Below, piece after piece: positions 33,667 through 44,032 of a stretch of DNA of 64,000 nucleotides; positions within the stretch are counted from its first letter, which is position 1, and every line of letters begins with the position of its first letter. Source of the stretch: Pseudomonas oryzihabitans (GTDB lineage Bacteria > Pseudomonadota > Gammaproteobacteria > Pseudomonadales > Pseudomonadaceae); contig NZ_CP021645.1 of NCBI RefSeq assembly GCF_006384975.1, positions 4,368,001 through 4,432,000 of the forward strand. The letters run 5' to 3'. Made by a program: the position numbers and the translations under genes. Under the pieces are notes generated by a model. It did no database searches. It was not told the origin of the DNA and worked only from the letters and a program-made list of their open reading frames with translations.

Positions 33667-34680
33667 ATGGCCCAGATGACCCCGGAAGACCTGCAGCACC
33701 TGGCCGAGGAGGTGCTCGCGGCCCATGGCTTCAGCCCGGCCCAGGGAGCGGCCATCGCCACTACCATGGTGGCCGGCCAGCGTGACGACTGCGCCTCCCA
33801 CAGCATCTATCGGCTGCTGGGCATCATCAAGACGCTCAAGGCCGGCAAGGTGGTGCCGGATGCCGAACCCCAGGTCGAGGACGTGGCCCCGGCCATCGTC
33901 CGTGTCGATGCCCACGGCGGCTTCTCGCCGCTGGCCTTCGCTGCCGGTCTGCCACTGCTCGAAGCCAAGGCGCGTGCCTGCGGCCTGGCGGCGATGGCGA
34001 TCAACCGTTGCGTACATTTCTCGGCGCTCTGGGTGGAAATGGAAGCCCTCACCGCTCGGGGGCTGGTGGCCCTGGCCTGCAATCCGACCCAGGCCTATGT
34101 CGCTCCGGCAGGTGGTCGCCGCCCGCTGTTCGGCACCAATCCCATCGCCTTCGGCTGGCCGCGACCGGAAGGACAACCCTTCGTCTTCGATTTCGCCACC
34201 AGTGCGGTAGCCCGCGGCGAGATCGAGCTGCACCGCCGCGCCGGCCAGGCGTTGCCGGAAGGCTGGGGAGTGGATGCCGAGGGTACTCCCAGCACCGATG
34301 CCCAAACCGTGCTGGAGGAGGGCGCCATGCTCACCTTCGGTGGGCACAAGGGCTCAGCCCTGGCGGCCATGATCGAGTTGCTCGCCGGTCCGCTGATCGG
34401 CGATCTGACCAGCCCCGAATCCTCCGACTTCGACGCTGGAGCGGGTGGGCTGCCCTATCACGGCGAACTCATCCTGGCGTTCGATCCCCAGCGTTTTCTC
34501 GGCGGCGCGGTGGCCGAGTACCAGCAGCGCGCCGAAGCCCTGTTCGCTGGCATCGAGGCCCAGGGCGCGCGCCTGCCCTCGCAGCGGCGCTATCAGGCGC
34601 GAGCGCGCAACGAGGCGCGCGGCTGGATAGAGGTGCCGGATAGCCTACTGAGCGACGTTCGGGCGCTCCTGCCCAACTGA
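33667..34680 (+). CDS. Malate/L-lactate dehydrogenase-family cyclic imine reductase (DpkA/LhpD-like)
   Basis: 337-residue protein of the LDH2/MDG2 family. SHSIYRL (about residue 45) carries the conserved His, NRCVHFSALW (about 116-125) the active-site region, and GTNPIAFGWP and DFATSAVARGEI the NADPH-binding part. The pattern is nearest to delta1-piperideine-2-carboxylate/delta1-pyrroline-2-carboxylate reductase, which acts in D-lysine, pipecolate and hydroxyproline catabolism. Other family members reduce ureidoglycolate, sulfolactate or malate, so the substrate is inferred. An MFS exporter/permease gene follows on the same strand after 112 bases. Confidence 0.72.
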   Translation: MAQMTPEDLQHLAEEVLAAHGFSPAQGAAIATTMVAGQRDDCASHSIYRLLGIIKTLKAGKVVPDAEPQVEDVAPAIVRVDAHGGFSPLAFAAGLPLLEAKARACGLAAMAINRCVHFSALWVEMEALTARGLVALACNPTQAYVAPAGGRRPLFGTNPIAFGWPRPEGQPFVFDFATSAVARGEIELHRRAGQALPEGWGVDAEGTPSTDAQTVLEEGAMLTFGGHKGSALAAMIELLAGPLIGDLTSPESSDFDAGAGGLPYHGELILAFDPQRFLGGAVAEYQQRAEALFAGIEAQGARLPSQRRYQARARNEARGWIEVPDSLLSDVRALLPN

Positions 34681-34792
34681 CCGGTGAAGGCGACCGGGTT
34701 CACCTCGACGACATTGCAACCACGAGGGCGCTGAACCCCGCCGCCGGCTCAGGGGTCCACGGCTGGCTACTTCCGTGCCAGCCTGGGTCTCC

Positions 34793-36316
34793 ATGTACGC
34801 CGACGATACCGACCGCCCTCATCATCGAGGCCTGCTCCTGCTGAGCATCACCCTCATGGTGCTGGTGTACTTTCTCGACAACCTGTCCATCGCCCTGGCC
34901 AATCGCTACGTCTACGGCGGCCTGGGCATCGACCAGCGCAGCTATAGCCTGGCCACGGCCTGCTACAGCGCCGCGGTGATCCTGACCAGCGCGCCGCACC
35001 AGTGGTTCGCCCAGCGCCTGGGCTATCGCAACCTGATCTTCGCCGCGGTCGGCATTCACCTCGTCGGCCAGGTGTTCTGCCTGATCGCCACCGACCTGCC
35101 GCTCTTCATCGCCGGCCGCGCCCTGATGGGCGCCGGTGCCGCCACCTTTTTCGCCGGCGCGCGGGTACTGGTGCAGATGTACTTTTCCGGCCCCCAATTG
35201 CCGACCGGCATCCGTGCCTTCGCCTCGGGTGTGCCCCTGGGCGGGGCGCTGGCCTCCTTCACCACCGCGGAGCTGCTGGAAGGGCATCAGTGGCGTGCCA
35301 TCTTCATGGTGCCGGCCCTGGCCTGCCTGCTGGTGGCGGTGTGCGTCTGGCTGTCCCTGCCACGGCGCTCCCATCCGCTGCAGAATTCCGGGGCGCCTTC
35401 ATTGCTTTCCATGGTGCTGCTCGCCGCCGGTAGCCTGCTGCTCACCACCACCACCCAACGGCTGGCCTTCGATTTCTTCAGCGATGGCCTGCGGCTGGCC
35501 CTGGAGCTACTGCTGGGGGCGGCCATCCTCGGCCTGTACGTCTACTACGAACGCGGACTGGCGCGGCCGACCCTGGATTTCAAGAACGCCATCACCCCCG
35601 GCTTTCTCGCCGGCATGCTGTTCATGATGCTCAACTACTTCCTGCTGGGGGCCTACAACTTCGTCATCCCCCAGTATGTGGTCAACGGCCTGCAACTGCC
35701 GGTCTACACCGCCGGCGGCGTCATGGCGCTCGGCTGGCTATGCGGCCTGGTACCGCTGTTGATGATCACCTCGGTCTGGCTACGCGACCGCTTTCCCTGG
35801 GGCGGCTTTCGCAAATACCTGGTGGCCGGCTATCTGCTGCTGGCCGGCTATGGCTTCTGGATGGTGCGCCAGCACGCCGACGTGCCTCTCCATCAGCAAC
35901 TGGTCCCCGGCCTGATGATGCACGGCACCTACCTGATCGGTACCTTCGCGGTGATCATCATGTACACCTTCATGCGCGTGGAACCGGCCTATTTCAGCCA
36001 GGCCTACCAGATCAAGAACATGACCCAGCAACTGGTCATGCCCATGGGCATCGTGCTGTCCAATGTCTTCCTGCAATGGCGCGACGCCTTTCACGCCGCA
36101 GTCCTCAGTGCCTCGGTCAATCCCTATGCCCAGGCCTACCAGGCCTATGGCGAGCGCTATCGGCAGGCCACCGGCGCGGACAACGCCCTGGCACAGATTT
36201 CCAGCCTGGTCACCCGGCAGAGTCAGGTGCTGGGCTATCTCGACTATTTCTGGCTGGTGGGCTGGATCGGCCTGGCCCTGGCCGGCTACATGGCGCTGCA
36301 GCGGCATTTCCGCTAG
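34793..36316 (+). CDS. MFS transporter, probably 14-helix (DHA2-like)
   Basis: 507-residue polytopic membrane protein with about 14 hydrophobic segments, beginning [22 protein letters not shown] and ending [13 protein letters not shown]. The helix-4 region reads [19 protein letters not shown]. It resembles the DHA2 branch, but no HlyD/EmrA adaptor or outer-membrane factor gene is adjacent. ATG at 34793 chosen; a GTG six codons upstream is possible. Substrate unknown. Pairing with the imine reductase could mean transport of a cyclic amino acid, or may be chance. Confidence 0.75.
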   Translation: MYADDTDRPHHRGLLLLSITLMVLVYFLDNLSIALANRYVYGGLGIDQRSYSLATACYSAAVILTSAPHQWFAQRLGYRNLIFAAVGIHLVGQVFCLIATDLPLFIAGRALMGAGAATFFAGARVLVQMYFSGPQLPTGIRAFASGVPLGGALASFTTAELLEGHQWRAIFMVPALACLLVAVCVWLSLPRRSHPLQNSGAPSLLSMVLLAAGSLLLTTTTQRLAFDFFSDGLRLALELLLGAAILGLYVYYERGLARPTLDFKNAITPGFLAGMLFMMLNYFLLGAYNFVIPQYVVNGLQLPVYTAGGVMALGWLCGLVPLLMITSVWLRDRFPWGGFRKYLVAGYLLLAGYGFWMVRQHADVPLHQQLVPGLMMHGTYLIGTFAVIIMYTFMRVEPAYFSQAYQIKNMTQQLVMPMGIVLSNVFLQWRDAFHAAVLSASVNPYAQAYQAYGERYRQATGADNALAQISSLVTRQSQVLGYLDYFWLVGWIGLALAGYMALQRHFR

Positions 36317-36507
36317 TTCACGACGATTGCCCGTCCTTAAGCCCGTGTTCAGCAAGCACTCACCATAATGCGGGCCTTTGCCAGCACTATCGCCTGCCTG
36401 GAGACGGCGCCGGTCGGCCGCCGCTTAGTCGGTCCGGAGCTTGCATTGCTGGGCTGTCGGGCTTTGTGGAACAATGCGGGCAACGACATTTTTCAAGGGT
36501 GGCAGCC

Positions 36508-36981
36508 GTGATCGACGCTGATGGTTTTCGCCCCAATGTCGGCATCATTCTCGCCAACGATGCCGGCCAAGTACTGTGGGCCCGTCGCATCAACCAAGAT
36601 GCCTGGCAATTCCCTCAGGGTGGAATCGATGACCGGGAAACGCCGGAAGAGGCACTGTACCGGGAGCTGAACGAAGAGGTGGGGCTGAGCCCCGATGACG
36701 TCCGTATCCTGGCCTGTACTCGGGGCTGGCTGCGCTATCGTCTACCGCAGCGCATGGTGCGCACGCACAGCCGTCCGCTGTGCATCGGCCAGAAGCAGAA
36801 GTGGTTCCTGCTGCGGCTGACGGCGGAAGAGCAGCGTGTACGGATGGATGTCACGGGCAAGCCGGAATTCGATGGCTGGCGCTGGGTGAGCTACTGGTAT
36901 CCGCTGGGCCAGGTAGTGACCTTCAAGCGCGAGGTCTATCGGCGGGCGCTCAAGGAGTTGGCACCCCGCTTGCTGGCCTGA
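36508..36981 (+). CDS. rppH: RppH, RNA pyrophosphohydrolase (Nudix)
   Basis: 157-residue Nudix hydrolase that removes pyrophosphate from mRNA 5' ends and so triggers RNase E decay. The Nudix box GG-x5-E-x7-REU-x-EE-x-G-U is complete, from [14 protein letters not shown] to [10 protein letters not shown], at about residues 36-58. Start is GTG at 36508 ([17 protein letters not shown]). A long open frame upstream overlaps the MFS gene and is not real. First gene of the second syntenic block, and ptsP follows as in other pseudomonads. Confidence 0.96.
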   Translation: MIDADGFRPNVGIILANDAGQVLWARRINQDAWQFPQGGIDDRETPEEALYRELNEEVGLSPDDVRILACTRGWLRYRLPQRMVRTHSRPLCIGQKQKWFLLRLTAEEQRVRMDVTGKPEFDGWRWVSYWYPLGQVVTFKREVYRRALKELAPRLLA

Positions 36982-37092
36982 CTGCCGGCACAGCCGGTGC
37001 GAAAGAGGTGAGGAGAAGCTGTGGTCATGCAGGATGAACGACACGTGATGCACGCCGGCGGACCCGCCGGGTGTCAGCTGCGGAGGCTCTAG

Positions 37093-39372
37093 ATGCTGGG
37101 AGTCCTGCGCAAGATCGTCCAAGAGGTCAATGCCGCCAAGGACCTGCGGTCGGCATTGTCCATCATCGTGCAGCGCGTCCGCGCGGCCATGCAGTCGCAG
37201 GTCTGCTCCGTCTATCTGCTCGACCCGGACACCAATCGTTTCGTGCTCATGGCCACCGAAGGCCTGAACAAGAAGTCCATCGGTCGGGTCAGCATGGCGC
37301 CCAACGAGGGCCTGGTCGGCCTGGTCGGCACGCGCGAAGAGCCGCTCAATCTCGAAGACGCCGCCAGCCATCCCCGCTTCCGTTATTTTGCCGAGACCGG
37401 CGAGGAGCGCTATGCGTCTTTCCTCGGTGCCCCCATCATCCACCACCGGCGCGTCATGGGCGTGCTGGTGGTGCAGCAGAAGGAACGTCGTCAGTTCGAC
37501 GAAGGCGAGGAAGCCTTTCTGGTCACCATGAGCGCCCAGCTCGCGGGAGTGATCGCCCACGCCGAGGCCACCGGGACCATCCGCGGTCTGGATCGGCAGG
37601 GCAAGGGCATCCAGGAAGCACGCTTCGTCGGTATTCCCGGTTCGCCAGGGGTCGGTGTCGGCAAGGCGGTGGTGGTATTGCCGCCCGCCGATCTCGAGGT
37701 GGTCCCCGACAAGACCGTGACCGACATCGAAGCCGAGCTGCAGCTGTTCCGCTCCGCGCTGGAAGGCGTGCGGGCGGACATGAAGGCGCTGTCCAAGCGG
37801 CTGTCCACCCAGCTGCGCAAGGAAGAGCGGGCGCTGTTCGACGTCTACCTGATGATGCTCGACGACGCCGCCCTCGGTAACGAGGTGACCACCATCATCA
37901 AGAGTGGCCAGTGGGCCCAGGGCGCGCTGCGCCAGGTGGTGATGGAGCATGTCCAGCGCTTCGAGCTGATGGACGACGCCTATCTGCGTGAACGCGCCGC
38001 CGATGTCCGTGACCTCGGCCGCCGGTTGCTGGCCTATCTGCAACAGGCCCACCAGGCCTGTCTGATCTATCCGGAAAACACCATCCTGGTCAGCGAGGAA
38101 CTCTCGCCGGCCATGCTCGGCGAGGTCCCGGAAGGGCGCCTGGTCGGCCTGATCTCGGTACTCGGCTCGGGCAACTCCCACGTCGCCATCCTGGCGCGCG
38201 CCATGGGCATCCCGACCGTCATGGGCGCGGTGGACCTGCCGTATTCCAAAGTGGACGGCATCGACCTCATCGTCGATGGCTACCACGGCGAGATCTTCAC
38301 CAATCCGTCGCCGACGCTGATCAAGCAGTACGGCGACGTGGTGGAGGAGGAGCGCCAGCTCACCCAGGGCCTCGACGCCCTGCGCAGCCTGCCCTGCGAG
38401 ACCCTCGACGGCCATCGCATGCCGCTGTGGGTCAACACCGGCCTCATGGCCGACGTGGCCCGCGCCCAGCAGCGTGGCGCCGAAGGGGTAGGGCTGTACC
38501 GCACCGAAGTCCCCTTCATGGTCAACGAGCGCTTCCCCAGCGAGAAGGAGCAGCTCTCCATCTATCGCGAGCAACTGGCGGCCTTCCATCCGGCGCCGGT
38601 GACCATGAGAACGCTGGATGTGGGCGGCGACAAGGCGCTGTCCTATTTCCCGATCAAGGAAGACAACCCCTTCCTCGGCTGGCGCGGCATCCGCGTCACC
38701 CTGGATCACCCGGAAATCTTCCTGGTGCAGACCCGCGCCATGCTCAAGGCCAGCGAAGGGCTGAACAACCTGCGCATCATGCTGCCGATGATCTCCGGCG
38801 TGCATGAGGTGGAGGAATCCCAACACCTGTTGCACCGCGCCTGGTGCGAGGTGCGCGACGAAGGCGTCGACATCCCCATGCCGCCGGTAGGCGTCATGGT
38901 CGAGGTGCCTTCGGCGGTCTACCAGGCCCGCGATCTGGCGCGCCAGGTGGATTTCATCTCGGTGGGCTCCAACGACCTCACCCAGTATCTGCTGGCTGTG
39001 GATCGCAACAACCCGCGGGTGGCCGACCTCTACGATTATTTCCATCCGGCAGTGCTGCAGGCCCTGCAGCAGGTGGTGGACGGGGCCCACGCCGAAGGGG
39101 TGCCGGTCAGTATCTGCGGTGAGATGGCCGGCGATCCGGCGGCGGCGGTGCTGCTCATGGGCATGGGTTTCGACACCCTGTCGATGAATGCCACCAACCT
39201 GCCCAAGGTGAAGTGGCTGCTACGCCAGGTCACCCTGGAAAAGGCCAAGGAACTGGTGCAGCAGATGCGCCAGATCGACAATCCCCAAGTCATCCATAGC
39301 GCCCTGCACCTGGCCTTGCGCAACCTCGGACTGGGCCGGGTGATCAATCCGGCAGCCAGCGTCCAGAGCTGA
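37093..39372 (+). CDS. ptsP: PtsP, enzyme I of the nitrogen phosphotransferase system
   Basis: 759 residues. N-terminal GAF domain (about 1-165: CSVYLLDPDTNRFVLMATEG, APIIHHRRVMGVLVVQ), then an EI-like phosphotransferase. The phospho-His lies in LGSGNSHVAILARAMGIP (about residue 356), and the PEP-binding barrel has FMVNERFPSE, GGDKALSYFP and SVGSNDLTQYLLAVDRNN with the active Cys in SICGEMAGDP. It passes phosphate from PEP to NPr (PtsO) and PtsN, linking carbon, nitrogen and potassium control. ATG preceded by GGAGG. Full length. Confidence 0.96.
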   Translation: MLGVLRKIVQEVNAAKDLRSALSIIVQRVRAAMQSQVCSVYLLDPDTNRFVLMATEGLNKKSIGRVSMAPNEGLVGLVGTREEPLNLEDAASHPRFRYFAETGEERYASFLGAPIIHHRRVMGVLVVQQKERRQFDEGEEAFLVTMSAQLAGVIAHAEATGTIRGLDRQGKGIQEARFVGIPGSPGVGVGKAVVVLPPADLEVVPDKTVTDIEAELQLFRSALEGVRADMKALSKRLSTQLRKEERALFDVYLMMLDDAALGNEVTTIIKSGQWAQGALRQVVMEHVQRFELMDDAYLRERAADVRDLGRRLLAYLQQAHQACLIYPENTILVSEELSPAMLGEVPEGRLVGLISVLGSGNSHVAILARAMGIPTVMGAVDLPYSKVDGIDLIVDGYHGEIFTNPSPTLIKQYGDVVEEERQLTQGLDALRSLPCETLDGHRMPLWVNTGLMADVARAQQRGAEGVGLYRTEVPFMVNERFPSEKEQLSIYREQLAAFHPAPVTMRTLDVGGDKALSYFPIKEDNPFLGWRGIRVTLDHPEIFLVQTRAMLKASEGLNNLRIMLPMISGVHEVEESQHLLHRAWCEVRDEGVDIPMPPVGVMVEVPSAVYQARDLARQVDFISVGSNDLTQYLLAVDRNNPRVADLYDYFHPAVLQALQQVVDGAHAEGVPVSICGEMAGDPAAAVLLMGMGFDTLSMNATNLPKVKWLLRQVTLEKAKELVQQMRQIDNPQVIHSALHLALRNLGLGRVINPAASVQS

Positions 39373-39375
39373 GCG

Positions 39376-39407
39376 TGCCGGGCGGGAAGGTCGCTTCCCG
39401 CCCGGCA
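39376..39407 (+). terminator. Strong hairpin after ptsP
   Basis: 14-bp perfect stem TGCCGGGCGGGAAG / CTTCCCGCCCGGCA with a 4-base loop, three bases after the ptsP stop. There is no T-tract, so it may stabilise the 3' end rather than terminate. Confidence 0.55.
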
Positions 39408-39448
39408 GGTAGCGGCGTACCATGCCGCTTCTTTCGCCCGAGGTGATG

Positions 39449-40231
39449 ATGGATCTCTTGCTCTTCCTGGTTCTCGGCGCCTGCGCCGGGGTATTGGCCG
39501 GTCTGTTCGGGGTCGGTGGTGGCCTCATCATCGTGCCGGCGCTGGTCTACAGCTTCACCGCCAAGGGGCTCGATCCGGACATCCTCACCCATCTGGCGGT
39601 GGGCACGTCGTTGGCCACCATCGTCTTCACCTCGCTCAATTCGGTCTGGGCCCATCACCGCCGCGGCGCCGTGCGTTGGCGGCTGTTCCTCTGGATGGCG
39701 CTGGGTATCGTTTTCGGTAGCGCCCTGGGCGCGGTGACCGCGGCGGCCATCCAGGGTCCGCTGTTGCAGAAGATCATCGGTACCTTCGCCATCTTGATCG
39801 CCATCCAGATGGCGCTGGATCTGCGGCCCAAGGCCCAGGCCCGCGAGCCGGGCAAGCCGACGCTGAGCGTGGCGGGCGTGGTGATCGGCTGGGCTTCGGC
39901 CATCTTCGGTATCGGCGGCGGCTCGCTCACCGTGCCCTTCCTGGTCTGGCGCAGCGTGCCGATGCAGCAGGCAGTGGCCACCTCGGCGGCCTGTGGCCTG
40001 CCCATTGCCGTTTCCGGTGCACTGTCGTTCATCGTCGTCGGCTGGCAGGAGCCCGGTCTACCGGCCTGGAGTCTGGGCTATGTCTATCTGCCGGCGCTGC
40101 TCGGCATCGCCCTGACCAGTACCTTTTTCGCCCCCCTTGGCGTCTGGCTGGCCCATCGCCTTTCGCCCCGGCTGCTCAAGCGGCTGTTCGCCCTGCTGCT
40201 ATTCGGCGTCGGGCTCAACTTCCTACTCTGA
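39449..40231 (+). CDS. TSUP/TauE-SafE family permease
   Basis: 260-residue inner-membrane protein with about 8 helices and the duplicated TSUP pattern: [20 protein letters not shown] (about 10-29) and [20 protein letters not shown] (about 144-163). The family moves sulfite, sulfonates or other anions; the substrate here is unknown. Of two adjacent ATGs, the one at 39449 is better spaced from GAGG at 39440. It lies between ptsP and lgt as in other pseudomonads, with lgt 19 bases downstream. Confidence 0.88.
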   Translation: MDLLLFLVLGACAGVLAGLFGVGGGLIIVPALVYSFTAKGLDPDILTHLAVGTSLATIVFTSLNSVWAHHRRGAVRWRLFLWMALGIVFGSALGAVTAAAIQGPLLQKIIGTFAILIAIQMALDLRPKAQAREPGKPTLSVAGVVIGWASAIFGIGGGSLTVPFLVWRSVPMQQAVATSAACGLPIAVSGALSFIVVGWQEPGLPAWSLGYVYLPALLGIALTSTFFAPLGVWLAHRLSPRLLKRLFALLLFGVGLNFLL

Positions 40232-40250
40232 CCCTCTTCAAGGAGGCACC

Positions 40251-41063
40251 ATGCTGCCGTATCCGCAAATAGACCCGGTGGCCCTGTCACTGGGCCCGCT
40301 GAAGATCCACTGGTACGGCCTCATGTACCTGGTGGGGATCGGTGGCGCCTGGTGGCTGGCCAAGCGCCGGCTGAATCGCTTCGATCCGAGCTGGACCAGC
40401 GAGACGCTTTCCGACCTGGTGTTCTGGGTGGCGTTGGGGGTCATCGCCGGGGGACGGTTAGGCTATGTGCTGTTCTACAACCTGGAGGAGTACATCGCCA
40501 ATCCGACGTTGATCTTCGAGGTCTGGAAGGGCGGCATGTCCTTCCACGGCGGCCTGATCGGGGTGATCCTGGCGGTCTGGTGGTTCGGCAAACGCCACAA
40601 CAAGGGCTTCTTCGAGCTGATGGACTTCATCGCGCCGCTGGTACCCATCGGCCTCGGTGCGGGGCGTATCGGTAACTTCATCAACGCCGAACTCTGGGGC
40701 AAACCCACCGATCTGCCCTGGGCGATGATCTTCCCGCCCTACAGCGATCCGGCCCAGCTGCCGCGCCATCCCTCGCAGCTCTATCAATTCGCTCTGGAAG
40801 GGGTGGCGCTGTTCGTCATCCTCTGGCTCTACTCGCGCAAGCCGCGGCCGACCATGGCCGTGTCCGGCCTGTTCGTGCTCTGCTACGGCATCTTCCGCTT
40901 CCTGGTGGAGTTCGTCCGGGTGCCCGATGCCCAGCTCGGTTATCTGGCCTGGGGTTGGCTGACCATGGGCCAGGTGCTTTGCGTACCCATGGTGCTGGGC
41001 GGTATAGCGCTGATGATCTGCGCCTATCGTCGCGCGCCGCAGCCGGTCGTCCGCGCCGAATGA
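40251..41063 (+). CDS. lgt: Prolipoprotein diacylglyceryl transferase
   Basis: 270-residue, seven-helix inner-membrane enzyme that transfers diacylglycerol from phosphatidylglycerol to the lipobox cysteine of prolipoproteins. Essential signatures: MSFHGGLIG (about residue 98) and [17 protein letters not shown] (about 136-152). ATG at 40251 with AAGGAGG. In P. aeruginosa thyA follows lgt; here it does not, and a small exported protein comes next. Confidence 0.96.
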   Translation: MLPYPQIDPVALSLGPLKIHWYGLMYLVGIGGAWWLAKRRLNRFDPSWTSETLSDLVFWVALGVIAGGRLGYVLFYNLEEYIANPTLIFEVWKGGMSFHGGLIGVILAVWWFGKRHNKGFFELMDFIAPLVPIGLGAGRIGNFINAELWGKPTDLPWAMIFPPYSDPAQLPRHPSQLYQFALEGVALFVILWLYSRKPRPTMAVSGLFVLCYGIFRFLVEFVRVPDAQLGYLAWGWLTMGQVLCVPMVLGGIALMICAYRRAPQPVVRAE

Positions 41064-41071
41064 CGTCTGGG

Positions 41072-41100
41072 GGCCACCCGCATGACAAGTGCGGGTGGCC
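41072..41100 (+). terminator. Terminator-like hairpin after lgt
   Basis: 11-bp perfect stem GGCCACCCGCA / TGCGGGTGGCC, 7-base loop, weakly T-rich tail TGTTAT. Confidence 0.6.
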
Positions 41101-41148
41101 TGTTATAGTTCAGGGACCCCCACAACCATCGCGCAAGGGATCAGCCGT

Positions 41149-41508
41149 ATGAATCCGTTCCGTAGCCTGGCGGCCATGCTGGCCCTGGCGCTGACCTTCC
41201 AGGTCTTGCCGGCGCAGGCGCAGCAGGCTCAGGGTGAAGTCACCGAGTATCAGACCGCCGACCAGGCGTTCGGTGAGGCCCAGGCGCCCGCTGCCTTTTC
41301 CATGATCGGTGATCTGTTGATCGCGCGACCATTACTGATCGCCGCCACGGTGATCGGCGCGGGCGCCTTCGTAGTGAGCCTGCCGTTCACCGCGGCGGGA
41401 GGCAATATCGGCAAGGCCGGCAAGGCGCTGGTGGTCGAGCCGGGCAAGGCGGCCTTCGTGCGCTGCCTGGGTTGCACCCAAAGCGGCTACGGTCGTACCA
41501 ACGACTAG
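41149..41508 (+). CDS. Small exported/membrane protein of unknown function
   Basis: 119 residues. A signal peptide ([24 protein letters not shown], cleavage near 24) is followed by one hydrophobic segment ([19 protein letters not shown], about 63-81). A Gly/Lys stretch and a C-terminal tail [17 protein letters not shown] containing a CxxC pair close the protein. Similar Pseudomonas proteins are often labelled multidrug transporter, but nothing in this length or topology supports transport. AAGGGA precedes the ATG. It converges on the ferredoxin gene with 16 bases between. Confidence 0.7.
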   Translation: MNPFRSLAAMLALALTFQVLPAQAQQAQGEVTEYQTADQAFGEAQAPAAFSMIGDLLIARPLLIAATVIGAGAFVVSLPFTAAGGNIGKAGKALVVEPGKAAFVRCLGCTQSGYGRTND

Positions 41509-41524
41509 GGCGTGAGGCCGGGGG

Positions 41525-41809
<285 letters not shown>

Positions 41810-41875
41810 TCAAAAGTCAGGCGCGCATTTTGCCCCATCCGCGCGCCGGCTGCACCCGACAGTCCTTGGGGTTAA

Positions 41876-42460
<585 letters not shown>

Positions 42461-43465
42461 TTATCGGCCGGATGGCCGCGGCAGCTGGCTGACCAGCCAG
42501 TCGGGGATGCGCCGCTCCAGGTAGTAGTCCGGGTTGCGGAAGGCGCCGCCGACGAAGCCCACATGGCCGCCATGGGGCAGGCGCTCGAAGAGGGTGCCGG
42601 GGGCCAGTTCGGCTCGCGTCGGCAGGGCGTCCGGGCCGATGAAGGGATCGTCTTCGGCCTGGATCAGCAGGGTGGGGATGCGGATGTCGCCCAGGTAGTA
42701 GCGGCTGGAGGCCTGGCGGTAATAGTCGCGGGCATCGCGAAAGCCGTGCAGCGGCGCGGTGTATCTGTCGTCGAAGTCCCAGAACGTCTTGAGGCCTAGC
42801 GGCGGGCCCAGGCGCGCGAGGATCTCATGCTGCTCGGGATGCCGCTCGCGGTCGAATAGCGCCTGCTTGTCGCGCACGTAGCGCGCCAGTTCGCGGATGA
42901 AGTGCCGTTGGTAGATGCGCGAGAAGCCGATGCCGATGCGATCGGCACAGAGATCCAGGCGAAAGGGCACCGACACCGCCGCCGCGGCGCTTAGGCCGCA
43001 GTCCGCACCGCGCTCGCCCAGGTACTTGAGCAGCACGTTGCCGCCGAGAGAAAAGCCCACGGCGAACAGCGGGGCCTGCGGGCGACTGGCCTGCAGATGG
43101 CGGACCACCGCAGCCAGGTCGTCGCTGACGCCGGAGTGATAGCCGCGCGGTAGGCGGTTGGGCTCACCGGAGCAGCCGCGCCAATTGAGGCCGACACTGG
43201 CCCAGCCGCGGGCGGCGAGGGCGAATTGCAGGCCGAGCACATAGTGCGAACCGGAGCTGCCGGTGAGGCCGTGGGCGATCAGCACCAGGGGCGCCCGCGG
43301 GTCCTCGGCGTGGTACCAGTCGAGATCGAGGAAATCGCCATCCTCCAGCCACAGCCGTTCCCGCGGGCGGGTGATGGGCGGCAGCCGGCGCCACAGCGAA
43401 CCCCAGAGGGTCTGCAGGTGCGGGCCGGGCAGCCAGCGTGCCGGCTTGAAGGGCGCGCTGGTCAC
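42461..43465 (-). CDS. YheT-type alpha/beta hydrolase
   Basis: 334-residue alpha/beta hydrolase. Oxyanion region LIAHGLTGSSGSHY (about 62-75), nucleophile elbow VGFSLGGNVLLKYLG (Ser near 145), acid in QAEDDPFIGPDALP (Asp near 275) and His in LPHGGHVGFVGG (near 305). Physiological substrate unknown. The GTG start at 43465 overlaps the rsmD stop by 4 bases (GTGA), which decides the start. The longer upstream open frame is the wrong frame of rsmD. Confidence 0.9.
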   Translation of the reverse strand: MTSAPFKPARWLPGPHLQTLWGSLWRRLPPITRPRERLWLEDGDFLDLDWYHAEDPRAPLVLIAHGLTGSSGSHYVLGLQFALAARGWASVGLNWRGCSGEPNRLPRGYHSGVSDDLAAVVRHLQASRPQAPLFAVGFSLGGNVLLKYLGERGADCGLSAAAAVSVPFRLDLCADRIGIGFSRIYQRHFIRELARYVRDKQALFDRERHPEQHEILARLGPPLGLKTFWDFDDRYTAPLHGFRDARDYYRQASSRYYLGDIRIPTLLIQAEDDPFIGPDALPTRAELAPGTLFERLPHGGHVGFVGGAFRNPDYYLERRIPDWLVSQLPRPSGR

Positions 43466-44031
43466 GCCTGGCGGTGCCAGAGGGCGTAGTGGACGTTGCC
43501 GGTCTTCTTCTCGCGGTGCAGTTGCCAGGTCGCCGGCAGGGCAAGGCGTGAAGGCTGGGTTTCGCTCTCGGTGTAGATCCAGGCGTCCGCGGCCAGCCAG
43601 CCATGGTCTTCCAGCGCCTGGCAGGCCGGCTCCAGCAGCGCCTTGCCGAAGGGCGGGTCGAGAAAGACCAGGTCGAAGGTCGCCTCGACCGGCTTGGCCA
43701 GGGCCTGCAGGGCATCGGTCTGGCGCACCTCGGCCCGGGTGCAGTCGAGCGCCTGCAAATGGCTGCGCAAGGCATTGGCCGCCTGGGCGTTGAGGTCGAA
43801 GGCCAGCGCCTGGCTGGCACCGCGCGAGAGGGCTTCCAGCAACAGGGCGCCACTGCCGGCGAAGGGATCGAGTACCCGGGCGCCGGGGGTGACGGGAGCC
43901 AGCCAATTGAACAGGGTCTCGCGGACCCGGTCCGGCGTGGGCCTCAGACCCAGGGCATCGGGAAAGACGAAGCGCCGGCTGCGCCAGTCGCCACCGATGA
44001 TGCGCAATTGGTTGGCGGTCTTCTGGGCCAT
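43462..44031 (-). CDS. rsmD: RsmD, 16S rRNA m2G966 methyltransferase
   Basis: 189-residue SAM-dependent methyltransferase that modifies G966 of 16S rRNA. RIIGGDWRSRRFVFP near the N-terminus, RPTPDRVRETLFNWL, motif I VLDPFAGSGALLLEAL (about 53-68) and catalytic DPPF in LVFLDPPFGKALL (about 122-134). Located between an M16 peptidase gene and yheT, one base after the M16 start region on the same strand. Confidence 0.95.
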   Translation of the reverse strand: MAQKTANQLRIIGGDWRSRRFVFPDALGLRPTPDRVRETLFNWLAPVTPGARVLDPFAGSGALLLEALSRGASQALAFDLNAQAANALRSHLQALDCTRAEVRQTDALQALAKPVEATFDLVFLDPPFGKALLEPACQALEDHGWLAADAWIYTESETQPSRLALPATWQLHREKKTGNVHYALWHRQA

Positions 44032-44032
44032 G

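Noticed and set aside
35740..36507. Long N-terminal extension of RppH
   Set aside because: It is the out-of-frame 3' half of the MFS gene plus intergenic DNA. The GTG at 36508 begins the conserved [12 protein letters not shown].
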